Assembly (NCBI GenBank): GCA_963070105.1
Contig: OY718806.1
Coordinates: 4,609,865-4,673,864, forward strand
Length of the DNA stretch: 64,000 bases
Source of the DNA: Litomosoides sigmodontis
Lineage: Eukaryota > Nematoda > Chromadorea > Rhabditida > Onchocercidae
Direction of reading: 5' to 3'
Positions within the stretch are counted from its first letter, which is position 1. The number at the start of each line of letters is the position of its first letter. The notes under the pieces were generated by a model. The model searched no databases and was not told where the DNA came from. It saw only the letters and a program-made list of their open reading frames with translations. Below, piece by piece: positions 30,801-42,700 of the stretch. A program made the translations under genes and the position numbers.

Positions 30801-32581
30801 TCAATAATGGCAACTTAATTACTGGACAACCGTATACACTTGGTATTCATATGGATGATACTGATCGATATGATTACCTGTTGCAATCCTGTATTTATAA
30901 CGATAAATACCGTTTTGTCGATCAGAATAGGTAATTAATCATATGTTTGAATTTAAAAATTCTATTCCAGATTTCCTTTACAGTTCGGCAATCTTCGTAG
31001 CTTTGTTACATTTAAAATTACAACAATACTTTGTTTGGAAGAATGAGTCCTTTTCAAAATTTTGAGGTTAAATTTTTCAATTAATAAAATTGAATTTTGT
31101 TGAAAGATCTGAAACGATAACGTAGTTTAATTTTTAGTGTCTTTCTGATTGGATAAAACTTTCCGCATTACAGCTGTCTGGTTTGCGACAAATTCTTCCT
31201 ACAGATGTGGGAAAATGACATGTACCGGTTGCGGGGCGCAACAAAACGTACGTTTATCCACTTTGTGCCACCAGAGCCGCTAACTCGTCTCGAATGCACT
31301 ATGCTTATACTGCACTGTTGCGGATGTGCTGAAGTAAATGTTTCAATTTCATTTCGACTAAAACTTAAATGAAATCTTAAAATAAAAGACTACCATAACT
31401 ATTGAATATTCAGCAAAAAACTGTTCGTATGTATTTTATTCTCATAGACAGCAGCAAGATTATACGGGTTTTTCGTGGTTTTAGTATTTCATCTGCCATT
31501 TTTATAAAAAAATGGCATTTTTATTCTGCCATTTTTTGCCATTTTTATAAGAGAGTTTCATAAGTTGATATTATGTGAGATAATTTACAGAGGTAATCAA
31601 GAAATTTAGAAAACTCAGTGAATCCCTTCCCTTCTATGCAATTTTTAACTTAAACGGCATAACCGCACTCTCTCACCACGAGCATGATGTGTCTTACAGA
31701 ACATAGTCTGCTTTCAGCGTCAAATGAATGTTGAAGTATCCACTGGCTAAGAAATTTTTTATGTTACAAAGTTTTAATTTGTTTTTTAGAGGGCTTGTGA
31801 AAGGAAGATTTTGCCGACTTTGATCACTTATCCACAGCAGCTGATCAACTTAACAATCATTAATGATCACGCAGTAGAACTTTTTGGCACTTCGGTAGCC
31901 AATTGGCCGTGGTGGCCCTGGCTTCTCATTGTTTTGGGACTAGTCTTATTACTTTGTTTATTATCCTTACTCTTGTTGTTGTATTCTCAACTACAGATGC
32001 ACAAAAGAAAGGTGTCGGATTCCAGAGCCACAATGCCACCAGCAACTCCGGCTAAAGTTCCAAATATTCTTGTTCGAGCAAAAGAAATGGAAGCAAATGG
32101 TTCCTCAGAAAGGCAATCAGTGCCACCATCTGCTCGTATACTTCTTCGCACTCCGTCTGATTCACCATCTGAAAGCATTCACTCAACTGCCAGTGAGTCA
32201 CGCATTGCGGTTGTTATCAAACAACAACAACCTCGTACATCCTGGGCAGATCATAGTATCCGAAGTGAGGTCGAGTCAAGACCGACGTTAAGGCGACATA
32301 TGGGAGCATGTCATTTAGAAAGCGTAATTGAGGAACGCAGAGACTCGGGTGAGTTTGAACAGACAACAGGACCAGGAAACAAATTCCAGTCTAGTTCAGA
32401 TGGGTACTGTGTTGGTATGATAACTCCCGAAAAGACAATACTGCATCAACAAATTGCTTACGAGGAAAAATTTTTTAAAAAAAGCGACAGTCAAAATAGA
32501 ATACTTGAAGAAGGTTACGACCGTGCTCAGCTTACGCGTACTGCAGTTGGGAGAGACTTCTTCAATTCCGAAGTTGTTTAA
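30801..32581 (+). CDS. ZP-domain transmembrane protein, C-terminal part (5' exons unresolved)
   Basis: ZP proteins polymerise into extracellular matrices; nematode members include cuticlins and apical matrix factors. Three exons join in phase: 30801-30930, 31174-31333, 31790-32581. The first two give the C-terminal ZP subdomain: ITGQPYTLGIHMDDTDRYDY, the conserved cysteine of LLQSC, then RSCLVCDK, and a final TRLECTMLILHCCGCAERAC with the typical closely spaced cysteines. Then comes a membrane span (WPWLLIVLGLVLLLCLLSLL with flanking tryptophans) and a tail of about 200 residues rich in Ser, Pro, Gln and charged residues. This tail is much longer than in ordinary cuticlins. The N-terminal ZP subdomain and the signal peptide were not found, so the listed start is only where support begins. 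An AATAAA lies at 32920-32925, about 340 bases past the stop. Confidence 0.75.
31494..31550. repeat. Three copies of a TGCCATTTTTAT-like motif with a hairpin
   Basis: In the intron before the last ZP exon the motif occurs three times in 57 bases, and one copy faces its inverse (AAAAAATGGCA), so the RNA could fold into a short stem. Confidence 0.75.
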
Positions 32582-33660
32582 GCTCGACAACTTTAGACAT
32601 CATTATTTATGATGCATATCTGGTCATACGTATGTCTGGTAATCCGTAGGAAGAAGAACAATATCAGCGATAGACAAGATTATTATATAACCAAATTATG
32701 ATCTGAATAGCAAGGCTTCATTGGATAATTGCACATTTGGCTTGGCTGTGCATCAGAAAATGCTGGAATACCATTTGTTTATTTGTTCAATCGTAATATT
32801 TTTTTTGTATACAAACAGCATTTATTCTTTTTAAGCTTCCGAACACTGCCGATTTTGCTTCTGTCATATTTAATTTATACTCAAATACGCTTGAATGCTA
32901 TGACGTAACTAAAGACGAAAATAAATTTAACGCATGTTTTCCTTACATTTTTGTAAACAAGATATTTTGCCAACGCGCAGCATTGTGATCCTTAACACAA
33001 TTTTGAAAAGTTTCGGCTTGTAGAGATTTTACGAGTAGCTATTAAAAATTGAAAAGAAGAAAGAAATTTGGTTTTCAAAATTAAAACCTCAGAAAACAGA
33101 AACAGTATGAAAATAGTTGATTTAAATCAATGATAACTCGTTAACATACAAAAGTATAAGTATAATGGATTGGCGATTGGTGTGTAAATGATTGGGGAAG
33201 TTCGAAAAATGGCAATGACCTTTGTCGCCATCCACTCCTTCCATTCACTTCATCGCACCGTCAGTTCTGTAGAGCAGTTCGCTAAAATTTCACTGATAAA
33301 CTATTGCTCCACGCAATAGATTCGTGCTACCTGATTTCCTTAATTTCCGCAACATTTATTATTCATTCCAGTGTCCACACTGATTATGGTCGTTCATTAG
33401 GATGGGAAAAACTAGGTATAGCGGGAAAATTAAAAATTCAATTTGTTAAATTCAACAAAGAAAATTTTAATTCAAATTGAAACTGAAAAGGAATAAGAAT
33501 ATTTCAAAACACCTACACTTTTAGCTATTTGGACCGTCGTTTACACTTTCAACTCTTCATCGTAATACTTTGCAGATGTATTGTAGCATAAAAGTTTCGC
33601 GATGAAAGTTATTTCCACAATTTTAGTAATCCGTCGAAGTAATCAAGAATTCTGGAAGAA
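32582..33660. other. 3' UTR of ZP gene and promoter side of clarin gene
   Basis: No coding exon seen. Contains the AATAAA at 32920-32925 for the upstream gene; the right end leads into the clarin start codon at 33661. Confidence 0.5.
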
Positions 33661-35023
33661 ATGAACAGTCGACGTCGGCTATCGATGTTCATTTCTCTGA
33701 TTGTTTTCATATCCTCCTTATCGCTAGTTTCCGCAGCGTTATTCACAGATTACTGGTCCGAAAGTAGACCTATCAATAAGGAATTTAACTCTGTGAATAA
33801 TTATGTGAATTTGGGTCTCTTTAAAGGCAGTCGACAGCTGGATTGGGGACTCGGTCCGCGTTACAAGCCTTTTTCAGGTAGTTTCTTAACACCAGTTAGT
33901 AGTATCTAAGCAGCGAAAATCAAGCTGTGAATTTCTCGCCAAATTTTTATTTTTCGTTATCTTTTTGTTGCAGTGTACGAAGAATTATTCGATCGAGTGG
34001 GTTTTGTTTCCAAAGTGCCGTGGGCATTTATCCTTTTTTTCTTGGCAATTGGAATTTTATGGAATGCAGTGGGTGCAGTTGTTGCCCTTTTGAACACTGT
34101 TGCTAGAGAAACCGATACCGTTGCTGGACCGAAAGGAATTTATCTATGGAGCATTCTTGCTGGTGCATAAAAAATTTTTTAAATAATTTAGCACATCCAG
34201 CAGTACCGAAGTTCTTCCAAATTTCAAATTAGGAGATTTCAAAGCTTCTAAAAATTCATTTCCATAGATGTTTTTTGCACTGAAATTATCAAAGCCGCTC
34301 AAAATTAGGAGATATTTCCGCCCAGCCGATTGTGATTGTAATGGTTGTGGAGTTTCTCTGTTTCAGGCTTGCACTTCTAGCTTATCATTTCCTTTAATTC
34401 CTACCATTTTAAGAAAGCCGACATTCTCTCTTTCAAATTCACTGTCTTCTATTTGAATGGATGCAGAATTCCATTTTCTCTTTGAAATGAGAAGAAGCCT
34501 GAATTTCATCTCAATCTCCCATTCTAATTAACCAATATTCCATACTTTATCCATCCCACTTACTGCGCTGGTAACTTACAATCATTTCTACCACTTGAAA
34601 TTTGTAGCGGTGTCATATGCATCAGCGTTGATAACTTTCCTAGTACAATATGTGACAACAATTCAAAACAACGGTTTATTAAGCGAACACATTAGTAGTG
34701 GATTTTCAACGGAGAATCGTACAAGGTCACTGCTTGACAATTTTAGACCTATCTACTCATGTTTCTCTTCATTTACCGTCACTTGCCATTAGTCTCACAT
34801 GTGACTTCACTCTTGCTTTTCCGAGTCCAAGTTTCAAGTCATCGGATAATAATTTTTTTTATCGGTTATGTTCATTTCCAGGCTCAGCTTGTCGTTCTAC
34901 TTTGTCACAACTGCGTTAGTGCTTTTGATGATCCCGTATTTATTGGTTTACGGAACTTCATCAAGCACGCGAAGCAGTGAAGGAGAGCAGTTACATGCGG
35001 ATCGCACTGTCTTTATGTACTGA
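33661..35023 (+). CDS. Clarin family four-transmembrane protein
   Basis: Clarins are small tetraspan membrane proteins; human CLRN1 is needed in hair cells and photoreceptors. Exons: 33661-33877, 33974-34162, 34608-34725, 34882-35023; 666 nt, 221 residues (CLRN1 has 232), phases consistent. TM1 is near residues 8-28, followed by the first-loop motif YVNLGLFKGSRQLDWGLGPR, which matches the family pattern GLFxGxxxxxxGLG. TM2 is near 88-110, then AGPKGIYLWSILA, matching the family GPxGLYLxS sequence entering TM3, and TM4 near 176-200. The protein ends in TVFMY, a hydrophobic C-terminus as in CLRN1 (LMY), which might bind a PDZ domain. The next gene on the same strand starts only about 250 bases on, so the two may share a transcript. 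Confidence 0.85.
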
Positions 35024-35269
35024 TGTAGTTTGCCTTATTTGTTTTATAGCGATAAAAGTTTTTCCAGTTAGCATTTCTTCTCAACTTCGACATATCTTTC
35101 AATCAAGATTACGATCTTTTTTCCTTCCATAAGTTTACATTACCTGACTTCCATTCTAGATTGAGAAAAAACGATAGTTAAAGAAAAGTGCAAGTCAGTT
35201 GAAGTCTTTATTTCCGGAAGATTGGTTGCAAGCTTTCTGTTAAACTGAAAATCACAGTCAACACTAGCA

Positions 35270-35825
35270 ATGAAAGCTGCTCACTTACTGCTAGCAACTC
35301 CTGCAGCACTGTCGCAAACCGAAGAGAGATTTGAAAAGGGACAAGAACTGGATATGAAGCTTTTATTTTTCTTACAACAACTGATCACCATTTGTTGGCA
35401 GTTCCTGGTGTATTAAAGCGCAAATCGTGATGTGCAAACAAAATGAACATTTCCGAAATTGAATTCTTGTCACAACATCAGATAGAGTATGCACTGTTGA
35501 TGAATGATGTGGATGAAGCTGATTGCATTACTGTCACACAACGCAATTTAAAAGATTGTAATGAATTTTATTTAATTCATTTCGCAACCGAAGCGATTAG
35601 TTATACTGCCCTACACATGTTGTATGTGCAAGGAGTTCAATTTTACTTGAGATCCTTCAATCTTGCTTAAAGCATCCAAAACTCCTTGGCGATTATGATT
35701 TGCGCGTTGAACTTCTGATTTCTTCCTCTGCAAATGCCAATGAAATACCACTCACAACTGAAATATGCTTAGAACTGAACTACACTGAAATTCTGGAACG
35801 ATTGTCCGTTAATATGAGCTTATAA
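35270..35825 (+). CDS. Small predicted protein of unknown function
   Basis: Three open segments in different frames join with consistent phase if introns of 74 and 47 nt are removed: 35270-35407, 35482-35625 and 35673-35825 (145 codons with stop). The ATG follows ACACTAG by two bases, a possible trans-splice acceptor. The product begins with a weakly hydrophobic stretch (MKAAHLLLATPAALSQ), contains FFLQQLITICWQFL, and ends with a regular-looking segment (HPKLLGDYDLRVELL, then TEICLELNYTEILERLSV). I recognise no family. The second donor (GTGCAA) and both introns are marginal, so a decayed gene with frameshifts is the main alternative. Confidence 0.4.
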
Positions 35826-36754
35826 TTGCTCGTGATCACTACTTTAATTTTCCCTTTAATTACACGCTTTTGATGTTTGCAATAATTGTGAATTACATAG
35901 CTCAGAAGAAGATCTAGTCGATGGATAGATTCAACACCATGCTTTCATGCACTTTAGTCGTAAGATTATGACTTCGTGACGTTGGAAAACATTTGGAAAA
36001 TATAAGACAAAGAAGGCATGCTAATTCTGCTTAAATCATCCTCTGAATTCAACAAATGATCAAACTCGACTTCTGTCGACTCGTTCGGTTTCATGTCGCA
36101 TTCCAACTTTAATTAGCTTTTGGATTTTCCTAGGCAATTTATCATTGTTCGCCTTTTGTCATGGCAATCAACGAGTTTGGAGAAAAGGCATGCTGCACAG
36201 TGCTCATTTTAGTTAACCTCGTAAGTAACCACCTGAGCTCGATTACTTACTGATCAACAGCTGCAACAGGAAACGATGAGACCTGGAGGGATCCTTTGTA
36301 TATTGGTAGTGGTTGGTGTACACTTCTACGAATTTCTTGCTGTCTCTGTGGTTCTTCCAAATATTCCCAATTGTGGTTCGAATTCGTCAACGTCATCCTC
36401 TTGATTACTTCATCAAACGGCTTATAAGGATTAAATTTGCGGATTGTTTGCCTCTCACCTTTTCTTAGGGTTTCATATAAATTGTACTGTATGTAGATCA
36501 CTCTTGCTCGCAGGTTTTCTGTCTCCGCTCTATGCTACCATCCCCCAATTAATTCCCGGAAAGGACAGTTTAAAACGACGTCAATTAAATCACATGAGAC
36601 TGGTTTAATAGGGACAAGGAATTGAGATAATGAATCTCAAAGGTTTGAACAATGAAATATTGGAGGCTAAAGACAAAACTTGAAATAAGTGTGTGTCGGT
36701 GTTTTACTCATCGTGGTGTTGATTGCGAGTGATCAAATTTTTTTAAGCAGTAAA
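35826..36754. other. Intergenic DNA before ced-5
   Basis: Holds the candidate minus-strand exon at 36251-36534 and the presumed promoter of ced-5. Nothing else was recognised. Confidence 0.4.
36251..36534 (-). other. Orphan minus-strand exon candidate
   Basis: An open frame of about 94 codons ends in a strong donor (GTTGATCA then GTAAGT) in phase 2. It has a clearly hydrophilic, protein-like composition (YETLRKGERQTIRKFNPYKP, NWEYLEEPQRQQEIRR). No family is recognised and the partner exons are not certain; a splice to 36191 and below would give a short end, M-P-F-L-Q-T-R. Confidence 0.35.
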
Positions 36755-39700
36755 ATGTCTGCTGAAAAACTGTTGATGTTGGTTATTATACAAAAAAACT
36801 GAAAGCGTTTGAAGACCACTATGCTGGAAAAGAAAATTGGTTAGTTATTGGAAGCAATGAAAGTCTTGAAAATTTCATGTTTCAGCAAAAAATTTGGAAT
36901 TTCGTATTTCGAATGTTTTACTTAAAGTTGGGATATTCTAATTTTTGTACGTAAAATGTGTTAAGACACTCCGTATCGGAAGGCGCCCTCGGGGTGGGGC
37001 AAGTTTAAACACTTGTTGTATATTTTGTGCTTTAAAATTTCATGTCATTAATTCATTTTTAGCTCGATGTAACTTTTCATGGAATGGTCCTTCCCCTCTA
37101 AATTATCCTTTTCTTCCGTTGCACATTGGTGAAAAAGTAAATGTTGCATGCAGTTGCGATGGTAAGCGCTTTCTTAATTGTAATTTTTGCTTGAGTGGGT
37201 TGTTACTACAGCATTAAATGAAACGGTTAAGGAAATACGGTCTGAATTATTGTACAGTAATGTTAGTCTTATTCTTTCCATTATTGACCTTTCTGTATAT
37301 ACATCTAGAACTTGTATCAACTTTTTTGTTATCCAGTGGAGCAGTAGAAATAGCGGCATAATTATACTTTTAATAGTTGTAATTAACATATGCGAAGTGT
37401 ATGTATCAATGATTTTCAATTAATGTGTTTTGATTTAAAAATTCAAGTAGTCAAATTTATAATTATTTCTGATTGTTTATGTAGAAATATTCTCCCATTA
37501 GAACTGTTGTTTAGATGAAAGGATAAAATTTTTTCTCTGCATTATTTTGTCCTTGTACAAATTTGGAAATCAAATTATAGACTGGTCCTATGGTAGCAGT
37601 CTAGACAACGGGAACAGATTTGGAATATTTCCGAACAATGCAGTAATATCATTTAATGAATCGGTACCATCAATATCAAATGAAGCAATTGAAATCGTTG
37701 AAGAGCTTACCGATATTCTCAAGGAATGGTGGCATACAGTTAAGGTGTAATCCATTTCTGTAAATATAGAATTATTCCTTACTTTTTGCAACAGTCGTTC
37801 GAAACTATGGAATTTCAAGTACCAACTTAACAAAACCATTTTAAGAGCAAGACCATTCAAGTTCTAAAAATCTAACTTCATTTCAAGTTTTTATTGTTGT
37901 ATAGAATTTTTCAAAACTTACTGCATGTTTGAAATTTGTGAAGTGTTTTGCAAATTTCAGAATACTTACTATCATCAGGCAAGGATGGAATGTCAAAATG
38001 AAGTGCTGGTGTACATGGAAGATATAATGGTAATGCGCAAGAAAATACTTTCGGGTAATGTCCCCATTGAAGAACTGCGGGAAATGAGATCAGAATTAGC
38101 TAGGAAAATCGATCTAGGCAATCAGTAAGTTATTTTTCTTTGTAATGTCGATTTCAATCATGCGTTTGAATTTGTTGGTCAGTTACCACGTTTGTGCTCA
38201 ATCTTTTTTATTTTTTAGAATTTATTTCAGTGTTGCCTACCTTTCTTAGTTATTTTTTGTTATCCTTTCTTCAATTATTGGCATCACAGTTTTGTGATTT
38301 CAGATGGTTGGGCCTTGATATGCTTATTAGAGATGATATGGGCAAGAAAATAGATAGTGACACGACATCAGTGGTGCAAGTATACCGCGCTCATGTAGGT
38401 GCTGCCAATAGGATTCTGAACGATTCTGTATGTTTTGGATTTCACAACAAAAGTACATTATTCATCGTACCATGTGATTTTTTTTTCAAACATAATTATG
38501 GAAATATTTTTTAAATTAAGCTCTTGATTGATGAAAGCAATTGCGCAGTAACTTATGTTTTTATGATTCAGAAACCTAATGACACACCTGGCATAACTGC
38601 TTTTTCTCTACTGGTTCATGCCCTTTCCGCAACGATTGACTCGAAAGCTGAGTGCGAATTCACCTTATCCTTATACGATATTTCCGAAAAGAAGTTTATA
38701 TCGTATGTTGTCATGAAATATTTCTTTCTATTCACTTTCTGGGGAAAAAAGTTATATGAAAGGTTTCATTATGCGTTTGTCAATTCACTCAATAATTGCA
38801 GCGAAAACTTCATATTTTACTGGAGCTCCTCAACGGGTAATTTGACCAATCGCAATAGTAAAGTCTTGTTCAATGTAAGTTTCATACTTTTAGATTCTAA
38901 TTTTGTTAAAGTCTTATGACTATCCAGCAAAGAGATATGAAATTTAGGTATTATTCTTATGTTAGATTTCATTGATAGACCGTTTCATAATATCATATCT
39001 GATATGGTTACGATTAAAATTTTATGCTATTCAGCTAGGTGATGATATTTTTAATTACAGGATCTCGGTTCTAAAGAATTTCCTTCTTCATTGTCGGTGG
39101 AAGCCCATCGCCTTCTGTTATGTATTAGGGTTGCACGAATTGCTCCGATTGAACAAACTTCTTCAACTCTGAAGAAACATGTTGACCCTGGTCCACCTCA
39201 GCTTTGGCCCAGACAACCATATGCTGCTGCGGTATTGGATCTGTCAAACGTTATAGGCGGCTCACATGGTGCTACTGAGCATATTATTTCTTTAAATCGG
39301 TAATATTTCTTGCTAAGCAAAATTTCGTGGAAAGAGATCTGATATGAATACTAAAACTGAGGTATCTATATACTTTTTGCAGTCCATCTCTGTGTTTATG
39401 CTTTTTCAAATATTTTGCAGTGATGATAGCTTGGAGCAGTTGATAGCACGAGCAAGCTCCGCCAGGACAAGTAATTCTTTAAAAGCAGTGAACGGAGAAC
39501 TATCTGGTAAATAGCATGATTTCAATTAGTTTTTTTGAGTGTTGATTCGCATTTAAATTGAGAATTCTTGCACCCACTTGGATTTTGTGAACTAACTGCA
39601 GTATCAGTTATTTTTTAATTCATAAAATTTCAGCTTTTGGACGGGCGCAGCTAATGATCTCAACGGAAGTCCTTCTTGGTTCATTAACTCAAATAAAGAA

Positions 39701-42700
39701 GATGCATCCCCAAATTTTTTCAAGTAACTCACCACTCGAGTTGAGAAGATTATCGTTTGCAGATGTTATTTCGGCAGGTGTACTTTGTAACATGTATTTT
39801 TGCAATTAATATTGTAAAATTTTCGAGCAATCTAAATTTAAATGTTTTACTCTACAATGTACTTACTGTAATTATGAAATATTATAAGAAAAAACTGAAT
39901 AGATTACAGATGACATTCGGAATGATTTATACGTTACATTGCTACAAGGTGATTTACATGGCGGTAAAGGATCAGACAAAAATATTGAAGTGCGAATAAC
40001 AGTCGTTGATACAAACGGAATAGTTGAAAATGTAATTTCCAAACATTGTTGATTTACATTGCTCAAAAGATATGGTGGATGATATGATTTTGATATACGA
40101 AAGATTTATGAAGTTTTTTTTTTATTGTAGAGTTTAGTTTGCATAGTTGTATCTACTGTTGAAAATCACTTTTATTTAGAGCATCGTTGTGATTACTGCG
40201 GATGGAATACGTTGGACCACAACATATCAAAGTCTAGTTTTTTATCATGATGATAAACCTAAGTGGAACGAAGCTATAAAAGTACGTTGATGTTATATTT
40301 CATAAATATTTACCAAATAACAACTCGAATCATGGAGACCAGTTTTGACTTTGGCGATAACTTTCTATGTGTATATTTCCGCATACATATTTGTCATTTT
40401 TGTCATTTCCGTTCCTTGCAGGTGCAGATACCCGAAAACATCGATCAGAACATTCATCTTCGGATAACTTTTCATTATAAAAAGACTTTTGATAAGGTAA
40501 AACAGGAAAAAGGACCTTTTGCACTGGCATTTGCGCGCATTATGGAAGGTGCAACATTGATCAGAGATGGCTTGCATGAATTATTGGTTTATAAGGTGAT
40601 TTTACGACCCACATTTGCATCATTTACACCTTATATTATGATTTACGCATGATTTACACCTTATATTGTCCTGTTATGGAACATATTTCATTATTACTTT
40701 CTATATGTTCCTTTTTATCATAATTTATTGTAATATTGTAATTTTTATACTTTTATTGTAATTTTTATTGTAAACTTATAGCAATTTCACTTTTTAAAAA
40801 TTTTAGATTGAAACCGGACGTTTTGACGATAATGATACTAGTTATACTCGGTTGCCAGCCACACGAGGAGAGCTGAAAGCTTCTCAAGCTCAATTGAGGC
40901 CTCAAACGACGACTTTTATTCATGGCGAAAAAAATTTTCTAACCATCGAAACAGTAACTTGCTCAACGACGCTGACTCATAATAAGAGTCTGTTAGATAT
41001 ACTTAGGTGGAAGCAAAATAGGTGTGTTCCATTTTTTTACGGATCAAAACAGCGATTTTTTGGTTTAGTAGGCTTTGTATTCAATTTTACTATGCGAAAT
41101 TCTGATTTTTGAAATATCCTTGACATTAATAAAAAAAATTTTTATTTTTTTTCAATTTTTATGCCATATTTTTTATGTCGTCCATCGTCTAGTGCCCTTT
41201 AGTTTTAAACTAAAATGTTCTCGACCTTATTTCAGTTTATTTTGAAATGCTTTTGACATTAATGTATACTTGATATTCGTTGTGGCTTTTTTCAAGAAGC
41301 AACTTAAAAGAAAGACTGGAAGAGATTTCGAGGCCAAAGTTTCTTGCAGTTGGTGAAGAGTTGGTAAAATTCATTCCGAACTTTTGCGATGCTCTTTTCG
41401 AAATATTAGACCACTATCCAGATTATGACAGCTTGGTTTTTGATGATTTGGTAAGCCTCTCATGAACTAAGGAATAGTCGGTTCCTAAGTTTGATGATAA
41501 GATTATGCATCCGTAAGAATTTGTTCCTAGTATTATTCCATTTTATTATTTCTAGCATTTCTTTCTATTATAAATTCTGCAGGTTCAATGCATTCTTTTT
41601 TGTAGGTCACTTTAGTGCAGTTGGTAAATGAGGAGCGCTACAAGAATTTCCGACCAGTGCTTGATAAATATGTGGAGAATTTTCATTCCACTGTAGCATT
41701 TTTGTATGTACTAAACTATCAACAAAATTTCAAATAAAAAAATATAAAATACATACTGGATATTTGTTGTTATTCTTCATAGTGTTGATTTCAATTAAGT
41801 TAAAGTTGAAACTTATTCACCAATACAGTTGTGAATTTTTGTAGGACCAATTTTGTAAACTTACAGTAGCCAGCACTTTTCAAAAAAATGTTTCAAGAAG
41901 AATTGGAATATTTAAGGTAAAATCAAATTTTTTCTTCAGAAAGTTGTTACCAGTTCTTCGTGAAAGAATTGAAAGTGCAGAAGATACGCATGAAAGGTCA
42001 CTAAATACAATGAAAAGTCTTGGCACCCTTATTAAATTGGTCGTTCGATCAAAATTATGCAGTGACAGGTGATTTCTCAGTTTGAGAAGAAATATGTTCA
42101 TTGAACTGGCTGGTTTCAGGTTTGAGATCTATTCTTTCAAGATATCAGTAAGTTTGAATTTACAGACTTGGTTTGGCGTCAAATAATTTCCAACTTCTGA
42201 TCCATGATCTGCTGGAAGCATTTGTCATATTTATGCAAAATAAACGAGTGCGTATGACTTGTCAAAATATGGCTCTAAAACATATACCAGCAATCATTCC
42301 ACATCTTACTTACTACAATGTTTATAACAGCGATGATCTCACGTGAGCTTTGAATTGGTAATAAACAGATTGATTGTGGAAAATTTTCATGGCTCTAAGT
42401 TTTCTATAATAATTGTATCATGATACTGCTTTAAATTGCTGTCTATTGAGCGTAATTTCGTTAATATGGCGTAATTTAAGGAATTTCTTAGTACGATTAA
42501 TGGACCATCTCGGTGAAAATATAAGTTCAAGGTGTCGTTTGAATTTCCTTAAAGATGTGGTGCAGACGGAACATTTCATCCAGGAGGAAAACCGAAAGAA
42601 GCTGTTGCCAAAGGTTACTATCAGTTCTTTTCAGTATTATAGTTTTCTCTAACATTCTTTCAATTAGTTATCTTTGATTGGCTAGAGAAAGTATGACATG

